In this document: positions 54,050 through 64,000 of the stretch, piece by piece
Numbering within the stretch: the first letter of the stretch is position 1
Layout of the letters: each line of letters opens with the position of its first letter
Assembly: GCA_016630955.3 (NCBI GenBank)
Contig: CM049990.2
Span: 372,001 to 436,000, forward strand
Reading direction: 5' to 3'
Length of the DNA stretch: 64,000 nucleotides
From: Didymella arachidicola
Taxonomy: Eukaryota; Ascomycota; Dothideomycetes; Pleosporales; Didymellaceae
Notes under the pieces: model-generated
Told to the model about the DNA's origin: nothing
Database searches by the model: none
What the model saw: the letters and a program-made list of their open reading frames with translations, nothing else
Program-made: the position numbers and the translations under genes

Positions 54050-55898
54050 GGTGCAGCGTCAAAGGCCGAAGCAAAGGTGACGACCAGCCTTTTAGAAGAC
54101 TGCAATGGATATTAGCACAGCGTCATGTGTGAGGGTCACTCCGCAGCCATGTATGCGGCAGCATAAGGACATATTGCCGCTTCAGGCAGCTGTCTATCAC
54201 GGCCTTGTAGCAGGGCTGGGGTGTCGTCAAGGCTTACACACGTCTCCAAAGAGGAATCCGGGCCGCTGGTAACGCCACGCGCACTCTACCTGTTCTCTGA
54301 CAGGCTAAGCAACAACGCTCTTTGTTGAATAAAGCGACAGTATATCAACACGAGCGAGAGTGTGTGTGGCCAACGAACGAAAATGGCAGTGGAACTCAAT
54401 GGCTAAAGAATTCAGATGGCAGGCAAGGAACTTCAAGGGAGTCGTCCAGGCAGATGGCGCCGCCCGGAGGCTTTTGATACATGCGACTGCAGGCGATACG
54501 AGTCCAGCGTTGAACGCCCGTCGCTCCCAGCCCGAGCGCTCAGACCGTTAGCCTGCTGTAAGACTCCGCCATGACGGTCCTTCGCGCAAGCGGGTTGAGC
54601 CTCCTCGCAACGTTTCTGCTCGCAGCCCACCTGCCGAAGACTATAGCTCGTGGGATATAGCTACATGCAGACCACCACCGCCGTGCTCTCCAAGGCACTC
54701 GCTCGTGCAGCCTGAAACCGTCCAAGGTGTCAAGGCAGGTCGTCACTGCCACCCCTGCTTCACGGATTGCTCGCTCATCACATCCTTGTTTCGGAGCGTC
54801 ATGAGTGGAGCATGCGACTGGCCCGGCAGTGCTCGTTTGGCGTGCGGCGAGCGGCGCCATCAGCCTCGGGAGAGCAGTTGTTGAGCCACGAACGACCGCT
54901 CCATCGTGTTTGAACAGCACATTAACTAACGCTCAACTCCACTTCGCATCGTGATTCCCCTCTCAAACCTGCCAGCCGTACAGCCCACCGTCGTTGCGCC
55001 GAGGCCATTGCACACGAGCCCTCATCTCACGATCCTTCTCGTGTCAACATGCCCAGGTGAGCGTGCCGTCGTCGCAATGCTCGCATATCGCCACGCCTTC
55101 GATATGCCCCCAAAAATAGCCTCCCGGTGCACATCAGCCGAGCTAGCTTGGGCTCTGGCGAGCGAGAACTAGCCAACGGCCGAGCGAGCCAGTTAGCAAA
55201 GACCTGCACCACAAACAACCCAAGTCCTGCAGCCGTTTTGCAGTGGTCTCGCATCATCTTCCAGCCAATCCGCTTCACTATCGTCGTAACCTAGCGTCCA
55301 CAGCCCGCACACACTTGGCCTCAAAGTCGCCATCCGTTTCGCCACTCTACCATCTGTCAGCAACGGGAGTGGCGCCACGTTGGGTGCGGTGATCGGTTAG
55401 TGCATCCACAACCCATCTCATTCGCTCCTTGTGTGAGAGGTCGGAAATGGTCTTCCGCTTGATGGCAGATGCAGAACACCTGACCGGCCCCGAGTGACAG
55501 CTCACTCATACTGTATCTGGAAGCCCAAGATTCCTGTGTCGCCAAGCAGATTTGCAGGAACATAATCACCACATTGCATATTATTCTGCCCCATGACGAG
55601 GCTTTGAAAAGGTGTGCACTGCTGGTTCGACAGAGGAAAGAGATTACTATTACTACTGCCGGCTCACTGTACGTCGCCACTGGCGTATGGCATCAAAAAG
55701 CTCCGCTCAACGCTGTCTACAGATTTTGACCAAATGCTTCATTAATGCCTCGCTCAGACCCTGTCTCAGTGTTCTCGCCACATCGAAACAGCAATCTTGC
55801 AATCATGGTATCCAGAAGTGAGCCCGAACCAAACTCCTCGTGACAAAGCGCCGACGCAGCGCGTCACGCTCTACTGTACACGAATGTTAACCAAGGCC
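54050..55898. other. Intergenic, no gene seen
   Basis: A long 1.85-kb gap. I checked the frames on both strands and none shows protein-like composition or motifs. Confidence 0.5.
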
Positions 55899-58800
55899 TC
55901 AATGGGCCGAAGTAGGAGGCGGTGACCTCGAAGGTGATGGCGTCGCACGCTCGGGTGATCTGGTGAAGTTCCTCGCTGGCGCAGCCAAGATCTCAGCGAT
56001 AGCCGGCGACGGGGCATGGAGAACAGGGTGGTTCGTAGCCGTAGGGGTCTTAGGCTCTTGTTCAGATGATTGCGAAACCTGGCTGATCGGCGTGAAAGGC
56101 GCAGGCTGGTGAATCGATGGTGGCGACGATTCTGTCGACGGCTGCGTCGCCGGTTGAATCGTCCCTGTCGAGTCCTCATGCTTCAGAGCTGGCGCGGCTG
56201 GCTCTTCAGGGATAGCCACCGGCACTGGGTTTGCAGTAGCAGGCGGAGGCCCAGCGGTATGTCCCGCACCCTGCTGTGAATGAGGGTGCGGTATGCCAGG
56301 TGACGATTGTTGCCTTGAGTCCAGTGTCGACGAAGTGGTTTGTGCAGCTGGGTTGCTCCCAGTGGAGAGTACATCGTTGGAAATCTCACTCAGAGAGCGT
56401 GGAGTTTCCGCGGACCGCTCCCTAATAGGGACGTTGTCACGAGGCCTCGTCAGGTTCTGAGGGAGCGGGGAGTTGCTCATACTGCCAGGAGGGCTCTTAG
56501 CACGCTCCCTCTTGTCGGCACGTTCTCGATGATCTTGTCTCATCTTGTGGAACCAGTCGAATGTGCCCTTCTTGCCGTCAGGTGGGCTGCCGAATACCAT
56601 AGACGATTCTGGTGCTTGATCGTAATCAAATTGACCACTTCGACGGCCACCTGTAGCCCAGCCTGAGCTGCTGCCGAAAGAGCTCATGCTCTTATCACCG
56701 CCAGGAACTGAACCGTGCAGATCAGTCTGACTCGCTGTGGGAGTTGCCTTACTTTCACCACGCTTGTGGCCCTTCCAGAAGCTACGTCTCTCTTTTTCTC
56801 TCTCTCGCTCTTCCTTGAGAGGAGGCTCGTCGTTCAGCTCGGCCTCGGAGTACTCGGTGGCAGTCGAATGAGATCTGAACGAAGCAGACGGTGACATGCT
56901 CGGTTTCAGTGTATTACCAGAGTTACGTGATGAAGATGTCTCGTTGCTCGACTGCGGCAGCGCTTCTCGGGAACCGCTAGCATGCGAGTGCGATGCGAAG
57001 GGAGCTTGTGGCGGGAACAAAGGCGATGCGGGTGCAGGCGCGATCGTGGCATCAAGACTAGCCAGCTGACCGCCTAGTGATGTAGTTGAGCTGTGAGCGC
57101 TGGGAAGCTGGCCAGATGGGAGTCTCTTTTTCTGCAACTTGTTTGGCTTACGACCATCCTTGTCTTTTCCATCCTTTACATCAGATGGAGACTGAGACAC
57201 CTTTGCGAGTATCTGTGTGAAGGTGCGGACCGCTGGTGTAAGCTCAGCTTCTGGGCCAGAATCAACGGGTGCTTCGAGGAACTCCGATCGTTCACGAGTC
57301 GGGGTCATGTGAGGGCTGCGACCGCCCGACATTTGAGCAGGGGGAGGGTGCAAGACACTTGCGGCCTGAACAGAAGCAGGGATAGAAGCAGGTACGGATG
57401 CGACTGGTGTGCTGACCTCACTTGGAGGCTGAACCCCTGGCGTTGCTGGAGGAAATGCTCCCGGGATTGATTCAAGTGCAGGCGTATCAGCCATGGCTCT
57501 TGGCTGTTGAGCGCCCTGTGCGAAGGCGGGCTTGGGAAGCTCGATCTTGCCGGGTGGCAAGGTCATCGCACGTTTGGGAATGGCTTCTTCGGGCACCGGC
57601 GCTGGCTGGATGGGCTCGTCTGGCTGGCTCGAAATTGGCTGGAGCGCCTTCGAGACTACAGTCGCGTTGGCGGGCTTCTCCTGCTGGAGACTATTCGCAA
57701 CGCCCGACTCGAGAGTAGTTGGTGACAACACCCCCTTGCTCTCTTCTGCTGTAGGTGTCGATGGTCCTGAAGGTCTGTTCGCAAAACGTGGGCTGCTCAG
57801 AGCTGGAGATCGCTTCGACGGTAAAGTGTTGCTCCTATGCACACCAGAAGTGGGCGGCGTCACGAAGCCTGGAGTGATGGGGCTGGGGATAGCTCCAGAG
57901 TGGCGTGAACGTCTCGATGAGGTTGAGACATTCCTGCGAACACCACCGTACTTGCGCAAACTGTCTGCACCCGCGCTTGACGATGTAGACGCCGATCGAT
58001 CGATACCGGAATTATTTCGCCCCGGTGTGGTTGGCGTCCGGGCCTGTGGTGTGTTTGGCCCGCTCTCGATTTGCTTGACAGTGCCTTCATCGACAGCTGT
58101 ACCTTCCATACCGATCAAGAAATGGTCTTGATTATCAATGAGGAAAATGAGCACGTCCTGGTTTAGCCTATAATCCTGAGGGGACATGTCGTGTTGAGGA
58201 TGAGAAAGAATGCCGGGCTGGAAAATGGCTGCCAGATTGGATGTTGTCATCTTATTGACGTCGGCCTTGGCAGCAAAGACTGCAAGCAGGTCCAAGATGT
58301 AAAGGAGTAGCTGACGGTTCAAAGACGGTAGGGTCTTGATAGAATGCTGGTAGTTGCGCACAGCAGCATCCGGGTCGAAACCTCCAATTGACGGTGCTTG
58401 GCCTTCAATGGCACCAACAGCTTCTGCTTGGTGATTCCGGAGTGGTTGCCGGAAGCTGTCGTAGTTGCCCAGAGGGATAATGGGTTCTGGCAGGTGGTTG
58501 AAGTACCTGCGCAGAATATTGGCGGCATCGTGTACGGTGTAGCCTGTCCAGTCAAGACCCTTGCCATATCGCGGCGGTGTGTCGAATGCGATCTTGAGTT
58601 CCTTGATCCTCTTCTCTGAGCCTGCTAACCGGAAAATACCCTCGACATCGGTTGCTTGGAATTGTCAGTTGCTGTGAATAGTAGAGAACATACGTGCGGA
58701 CCTTTCTCTTTCAGGAATACGCCGCACTTGGCGACCACGATTGGGACGTAGCCGTAGATGTAGCTCTCGCCATGTTCGTTGAATAACGATATCGCTACAT

Positions 58801-59187
58801 TCGCGTAGGGTATGCTTTGAATGAGGGGTACTCCGAATATGCCCTGCTGTGCTGCTTCTGCTGGAAAGACGTCAGTGACCGCATTCAGCAGGAAGGAGTG
58901 GAGACACCGCAAGCGCACCCGAACAAGAATCAGCCTTATCGGGTACGCCCGTCTAAGCAAAGCGAATGACGGCGCAGCTCTGCGCTGAAGCAGCTGCATG
59001 GGATGTGGAAAAGCGCGTTACCTTTCTGTTCTTCCTCCTTCTTCACCGCGCGCTTGCTGAAAGTCTTCCACCACGAGGTCAGATCTCGTCTCGCGGACAC
59101 GGGCTCGTTCGCTGGAACTGGCGCGGGCTGGGGCTCGCCGTTGCGCACGCGCGGCGTGTGGGGGTGGTTCTGCATCGCGGCAGGCAT
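55899..59187 (-). CDS. RhoGAP-domain protein, Sac7-like
   Basis: Exons 59187-59022, 58860-58702 and 58654-55899 give 1026 residues. The RhoGAP domain begins FGVPLIQSIPYANVAISL and YIYGYVPIVVAKCG. The arginine finger follows in ATDVEGIFRLAGSEKR, split by intron 2, then YTVHDAANILRRYFNHLPEPIIPL and TTSNLAAIFQPGILSHP. This arrangement is that of Sac7/Bag7-type GAPs, which turn off Rho1 in cell-wall and actin signalling. The last 650 residues are disordered and Ser/Pro-rich. The intron-2 donor is GTCCGC, unusual after GT; a nearby GTATGT would break the frame, so the model keeps GTCCGC. Divergent from Tim9. Confidence 0.9.
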
Positions 59188-60267
59188 GACAGGTTGGCTG
59201 CAAAGCGTCGCAGCTCTCTTTGCGCAAAATGTCGCGGGCAGCGAACAACGCCTGTGTGTTGCGGAGTCTCAGCAATCCAGGGTGGACCCGCAGTGGGCTG
59301 GCAGGCGGCAGGACGGGGCCACTCTGTGACGTCGCAGCGTAGCCAACGGAAGAATCGCAGGCCTGCGGGGCTCGCTGTGACGCTGCAGCAGGTCTGAGGC
59401 CGTGGGCGCGGTGCGTGAGGTGGGCGACGTTGCCAGCTGTGCGGCGCGCGCGGGCGTGCAGTCGGCGGAGCTGCAGCCGGTACGGCTCTGGTACGGTACG
59501 CTACGGGCGCAGGAGACACAGTTAGGGGTCGACGTGACAGGCCACGGGATTCAGACAGCGTGCAGGCAGCGAGAGAGAGGGCGATGGTCTGCGCCTGGGA
59601 GTTGGCAGGGACGGCGAAGGCGAAGGCGACGGCGGCGTCAAGGGTGCAGGGCGGGTGCTGCACAAGGCAATGATCGCAGCAGTGGGTGGTGAGCGCTGGG
59701 GCTGTTGGACAGGCACTTGGCGAGGGCTCCTCTGATGTGGCTGATTGATTCAGATCCAAGGAAGACGGCACCGACGGTCGTCTGACATCCAAACAGTGCG
59801 CGCGGCGTGTGCTCTAGAACCCGTCGCAGGAGGATGTGCAGTCGATCAGTCGCAGATGCAGCAGCGAGATGGGATTAAGAGAGCTGTTATTGTGCTGTCG
59901 TCGCTGCTCATTACTCGGCCCAATAATAGAACTTGCGCTTGGCGCTGAAAAGGTACAGACAGGCACAAGCGCGTCGCCGGAAATGACAAGATATTGGCCC
60001 GCCGTGTGCAACGATCCATGGGAGCGGCAGCTCTGTGTTCTAGATCGAAATGAGATCCTCGAGGCGCTCCTCCGGCTTGCTGCCCTTGTGGGCTGCGAGC
60101 ACGTGCAGCCGGCAGTCTGTGCGCTTTTGGTAAGCTCGCCCTCAGAAAATAGTTCGCTGGGGAAGCTATTGCACCGCACGTCATACCAGCAACATACAAT
60201 CGGCCCAACGCTCTGATATACACATCTGAAATATCATCTACACAAACAGCATACTCACAACTTCACA
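59188..60267. promoter_or_regulatory. Divergent promoter, RhoGAP and Tim9 genes
   Basis: About 1.08 kb without a gene; GC-rich on the RhoGAP side, with CA-rich leader sequence (cacaaacagcatactcacaac) just before the Tim9 start. Confidence 0.45.
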
Positions 60268-60664
60268 ATGGACCAGTGCGTGCCAAACACTAGCATGCCT
60301 GCTGGCCGCCGAGTCTAACGTGCGCAGACTTACACAGAACGAGCAGCGCGAGCTCCAGAACCGCATGGAGAAGAAGCAGATGAAGGAGTTCATGAACGTG
60401 AGTCGCCATTCCATCGTACTGTCATCAGATTTGGTGGGTCAGGGAAAATGCATGGGGAGCTAACCGTGTCAGATGTACTCCAACCTCGTCCAGCAATGCT
60501 TCGACTCCTGCGTCAACGGCTTCGAGAGCAAGTCCCTCACCTCGCGCGAGGAGGGCTGCGTTATGCGATGCGTCGACAAGCACATGAAGGGCTCGCAGCG
60601 CCTCGGCGATAGGTTCCAGGAGCAGAATGCTGCTATGGCACAAGGCGGTCTGCCCGGTCGATAG
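60268..60664 (+). CDS. tim9: Mitochondrial import chaperone Tim9
   Basis: Exons 60268-60275, 60328-60397 and 60473-60664 give 89 residues; exon 1 has only eight bases (MD and part of Gln). The twin CX3C motifs are CFDSC and CVMRC, in the small-Tim arrangement. MDQLTQNEQRELQNRMEKKQ and MKEFMNMYSNLVQQC match Tim9. With Tim10 it forms the hexamer that carries hydrophobic precursors across the intermembrane space. Intron donors are GTGCGT and GTGAGT. The neighbouring CHY/Hot13-like gene, 18 kb away, belongs to the same import pathway. Confidence 0.95.
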
Positions 60665-61554
60665 ATGCTAGAACGCGACGGCATCAGTGTACATTAGGCG
60701 AAAGGGACGATGGAAGTTCGAAAGCCCCTCTCAAAACAATGAGGCTTCAGGGCTTGGTGCGCGTGGTCGCTCCGTTGCATGACATTTGTACAATATCAGG
60801 GCAGGATCTGGTTGATCTGGGTGCAAAACTTCCTCTTACGAACGAGCATATTCTGCATAACAAATTTGAAGGGCCGTCTCAGTTGTGAGCCACGGCAGCT
60901 TATCATTATGTTCGCAGATGTACTTGTGAAGATACTGACACAGCAGCCATGTTGGTTTGCGATTCATTCTCTCCATCGCATACATGCTTGACAATCGTCA
61001 ACCTTGTGATAGGATTCTGCACCCGACCAAGAGATAACGAAAGCCACAACTATCATCGTGCCCTCTAGCTCATCTCATAGCCGCAAATTGTCGCGATCGT
61101 ACCGTAAGATCTGCTGCTTCGGTCATACTAACGGACACATTCTAAGGGATCATCCCCATACGGTTGTGGCGCACCACTCTGCCTCAACGTCAGGTTACCG
61201 CTTTTGGGAGCATCCCATCGCTGGAAATGGTGAAGCTACAGCTCTAGAATCACGAAGGTGACTAGCTTGCGCGCAAGCTGTGGCTGTGCGGAACGGAAAT
61301 GCTGCAAGAAAGAGCCCTGGTCCTCGTCATTCGCGCAACGCCAAGCTTGTCCCAAATTGGCCTACGTCACTGGCTTTGCTCACAGCCAGTTCGTTTACCT
61401 TGCTTCGTTCCAGCCTCCCGCAACTTCTCCCTATTTAATGTACGTGAACTCCTCGCTGGTCAGTCCATAAGTATACACATCCTCTCAAATTACGATAGCT
61501 TCGACCACTATCTCAAACCTTTACAAACAACCTACAAATCAATAACCAACAACC
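60665..61554. other. Intergenic, no gene seen
   Basis: About 890 bp between Tim9 and the small gene. No gene seen. Confidence 0.5.
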
Positions 61555-61737
61555 ATGGGTCTTCTCTGGACTAAGCAGTGGGGCGGAAAGCACGGCGGTT
61601 AGTACATCTCTTGATTGCTCGCTTGGATAACTCGGAAGTTAACAGATGTTCCAGGCGGTGGTGTTGTCGCTGACAGGCATGGCGTACGCCGTGCTCCGTT
61701 CAGGATCTCTTGCGGTCGCTTTTCCTGCTTCCGCTAG
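61555..61737 (+). CDS. Very small two-exon gene, 44-residue basic peptide
   Basis: Exon 1 (61555-61597) and exon 2 (61646-61737) join across a 48-nt intron (donor GTTAGT, acceptor AACAG) to give 44 residues. The N-terminus MGLLWTKQWGGKHGD is Trp/Gly/Lys-rich; the end is basic with two cysteines (SCGRFSCFR). No signal peptide. Without splicing the frame stops right at the donor (GGT-TAG). A CA-rich leader of the expressed fungal kind (aaccaacaaccATGG) stands before the ATG. I do not recognise the peptide. It is supported by leader, splice signals and frame only, so it may be spurious. Confidence 0.45.
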
Positions 61738-62325
61738 ACGATGCACGCCCCTGACGATGTTACGACCTGTATATCGCGACCGTTGAATCGTTATGAAGTT
61801 GTTCTAACAGGACAGTTCCTTCATATCTTCATAGTTCGATAATGCCACCAGCGAGAGCATTCAGATGGAAACTACTTCATGTTGCTGGAAGGATCATCGT
61901 TGAGGCTGCTCTGCAGATATGCAAGCGGCACCGCTGCAGCAGTGGACACCACATCGTGGGACAGTCGCAATGACCTTAAAATTCTGTATACCCTCTGTAG
62001 TTTAATCAATCCATTGATCACGACGCCGAACTATTCGTTTACAGCAGCCGTTACTATAACGCGAAGGAGTTGATGCGTATCCATGGAAATATCTTCCTCC
62101 CAATTTAAGCTCTGTAGTCAATGTCATGTTAAAACTTGTCGGCGCAGCAGATGTGTGAGCCTATGATGTCACAGGCGCGACTCGCGTACATAAGACCCTG
62201 GTCAACCACTCCACAATCTTTCTGAATCCTGCCGAAGTCGCGGGGTAGCCTCATAGTGAATAGCACAGCTTCGCATGAGCTCGATGGGCGAATACCATCA
62301 AGAACGCAAACCTAGATATAGCAAG
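61738..62325. other. Intergenic, no gene seen
   Basis: No gene seen between the small gene and the racemase gene. Confidence 0.5.
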
Positions 62326-63106
62326 ATGCGCTCTATTCTCATTATCAACCCAAACTCCACGGTGTCGATGACCGACGGCTTGAAGCCATTGGTCGACGCG
62401 CTGCAGTTCACAGATGTCAATCAGCACCACTCACAGCTCCATCCAGGCAACTGACCGCAGCTAGACAACACACGACTACTTCACCGCACCGGATGGTGTC
62501 AAGAGCATCAACAATGAAGACGATGCGCGCGAGTCAGTCAAGCACTGCTTACCCACGCTGCGCCCGCTGCTCGACCGTTATGACGCTTTCCTCATCGCAT
62601 GCTACTCGCAGCACCCGCTCGTGCCTCTGCTGAAAGAACAGCGCGCAATCAAAGCCGGGCATAAGCCCGTCACCGGGATCTTCGAGGCAAGCGTAGGCGC
62701 TAGTCTGCAGTCGATACACCCGGAGGAGAAGTTTGGCATCGTGAGCACGGGCAAGGTGTGGGAGGACATTCTCACAGAGGCTACAGTGCAGTTCTTGGGC
62801 ACGAACTCTGATGCTGGCAGGCACTTCGCTGGTGTCGAGACCACGGGGCTCAATGCGACAGATCTGCATGATGCACCGGCTGAGGAGGTCAGGAAGAAGA
62901 TGAAGGACGCTGTCAAGCGGCTACTCAGGAAGGGCAAGGTGGGCGCGATATGTCTCGGCTGTGCTGGTATGGCTGGTATGGACCAGATGGTCAGAGAGGC
63001 GTGTATCGAGGAATTAGGGCAAGAAGAAGGGCAGAGAGTAAGAATCGTGGACGGCGTGATGGCGGGTGTTGCATGGTTGGAGGGTGCAGTACGAGCTGGA
63101 TTTTAG
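62326..63106 (+). CDS. Asp/Glu/hydantoin racemase family protein, Dcg1-like
   Basis: Exons 62326-62415 and 62465-63106 give 243 residues. The start MRSILIINPNSTVSMTDGLK is the N-terminal I-N-P-N-(S/T) phosphate/substrate loop of the family. The first active-site position reads LIACYSQHPLV (Cys) and the second CLGCAGMAGM (Cys), the paired cysteines of the racemase fold. TAPDGVKSINNEDDA matches Dcg1-type proteins of fungi, which sit in nitrogen-catabolite-controlled allantoin or hydantoin pathways in yeast. The reaction itself is not established. The intron donor is GTCAAT, rather weak, with a CTGAC branch site. Confidence 0.88.
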
Positions 63107-63523
63107 CCTCAAGTAGTGTATGTAATCCCTGTGAGTATGTCTGATGGTTTTCCGATGCCTCTTTATAAGCAAGTGTGCCATTGCTCGTGAGGTGCTTAAT
63201 CTGCGTGAAGGTGTCTTGCGCCGCAGGAGATAAAGATATAAATCAACCGCTCAAGCCAGCTGAATTTGGAGGCAGTCAACAGTCATTTTTGAAGTGTTCT
63301 AGTGTGAGCAGACCCATTGTTGGCTACAATAAATTTGCTGATGTTTTCGATTGTTCTTGAGGTGCAAGAGGGGATGACGTACACAGCTCGACAGCTCGAA
63401 ATGCATCACTCCACTACAAGTCTCGCCTGCGACACGACCGCGACCTCAGTTTATTTTTACGTGTTGAGCATGCTCAGCGAAACCTCATTTTTCCCTTCAT
63501 CACAGACGCACTCAACAGCAGCA
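63107..63523. other. Intergenic, no gene seen
   Basis: 3' side of the racemase gene and promoter of the final F-box gene. No gene seen. Confidence 0.5.
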
Positions 63524-64000
63524 ATGCCAGATTTTGGAGTCAAAGGCCTCTATGCGCTGCCGAACGAACTCCTTATCCAGGTTGCTTCGCACCTCGATAC
63601 AGAGGCGCCCTCAGTCTCCAAATTTACCCACGAACCCACATCTAGCCTCACAAGCTCTGTGAATACAGCCTTGAAGTCACTTTCTTGTGTATCCTGGCGC
63701 TTGAGGAAACTCACAATTCCAGTATTGTTCAAATACGTTAGAGTGCCCCTCGATCAGAACCCCCAATGGGTACCGCTCGATGCTCGACTGATCGAAAGCA
63801 TGCAAGGACAGCTATCCACGCTGAGCAACCATGAGTTCATGATCTACACCAAGATGCGCGGCAAATTCAAGAGTAGCTCCGCCTTCGCGTTCGACCAATC
63901 CTTTGACGACATCCTTATCAACCTGTGTAGGATACAGGAGGGCGACGAGTTCTTAAAGTCATCACCGACGATACTCTGGCTGCCTCATCTCACCAGCAGC
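63524..64000 (+). CDS. F-box domain protein, 3' partial
   Basis: The frame from ATG 63524 is open to the right edge (159 codons). It reads LYALPNELLIQVASHLD, the F-box entry, then ALKSLSCVSWRLRKLTIPVLFKYVRV, the typical second half of a fungal F-box domain. No leucine-rich or other substrate domain is visible before the edge. It would link targets to an SCF ubiquitin ligase. Unlike the three F-box-like genes earlier in the window, this one has the complete classical F-box pattern. Confidence 0.8.
   Translation, partial: MPDFGVKGLYALPNELLIQVASHLDTEAPSVSKFTHEPTSSLTSSVNTALKSLSCVSWRLRKLTIPVLFKYVRVPLDQNPQWVPLDARLIESMQGQLSTLSNHEFMIYTKMRGKFKSSSAFAFDQSFDDILINLCRIQEGDEFLKSSPTILWLPHLTSS

Noticed and set aside
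1..64000. tRNA, rRNA and CRISPR signals
   Set aside because: No cloverleaf with a GTTCGA-type B box in context, no rRNA stretch and no regularly spaced repeats were found by eye.

Overview
The window comes from a filamentous ascomycete nuclear genome. Genes are split by short GT-AG introns (about 44-80 nt) with CTAAC/CTGAC-like branch sites. The gene content is typical of Pezizomycotina: a Zn2Cys6 regulator with the RosA/NosA-type insert, an AA9 monooxygenase, HET and F-box-like proteins, a type III polyketide synthase, and Tc1 and pogo-type transposons. Dothideomycetes is my best guess for the class; this is inference, not proof.

Layout. 0-13 kb is gene-poor and transposon-touched. It holds a pogo-type transposase tail at the left edge, a glycine-zipper protein, a single-pass membrane protein, a HET-gene remnant, a type III PKS, an unrecognised broken ORF, an F-box-like gene and a complete Tc1/mariner element. 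The transposase of that element carries one premature stop. 14-21.6 kb holds an XPG/GEN1-like nuclease pseudogene, an intact Zn2Cys6 factor and a serine beta-lactamase-like pseudogene. 22-28 kb has a weakly supported hypothetical gene, the decapping enzyme Dcp2 and a DUF4112 protein.

28.7-39.5 kb is rich in secreted proteins: a three-repeat cysteine-rich protein, a GPI-anchor candidate, an alpha/beta hydrolase and an AA9 LPMO. A hAT-like MITE with terminal inverted repeats and an 8-9 bp target duplication lies between them. 40-53 kb is a dense housekeeping block, with some genes arranged head to head: a CHY zinc-finger protein with triosephosphate isomerase, mitoribosomal mL43 with U1-70K, and a fluoride exporter with uracil phosphoribosyltransferase, then the histone methyltransferase Dot1. 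53-64 kb has a Ser/Thr-rich GPI-type protein, a Sac7-like RhoGAP head to head with Tim9, a 44-residue small gene, a Dcg1-like racemase and an F-box gene cut by the right edge.

The main pattern is a contrast. The left third (about 6.6-21.6 kb) holds at least five broken genes, and several of their stops are compatible with CpA-to-TpA (RIP-like) change. The right two thirds are intact. I saw no operon-like or wholly new defence or biosynthetic system. The least explained items are the triple-repeat secreted protein, the 44-residue gene, the type III PKS with an extra tail, and the MITE. Gene models were built by eye from splice signals and reading frames, without alignment or expression data. 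No tRNA, rRNA or CRISPR array was found.
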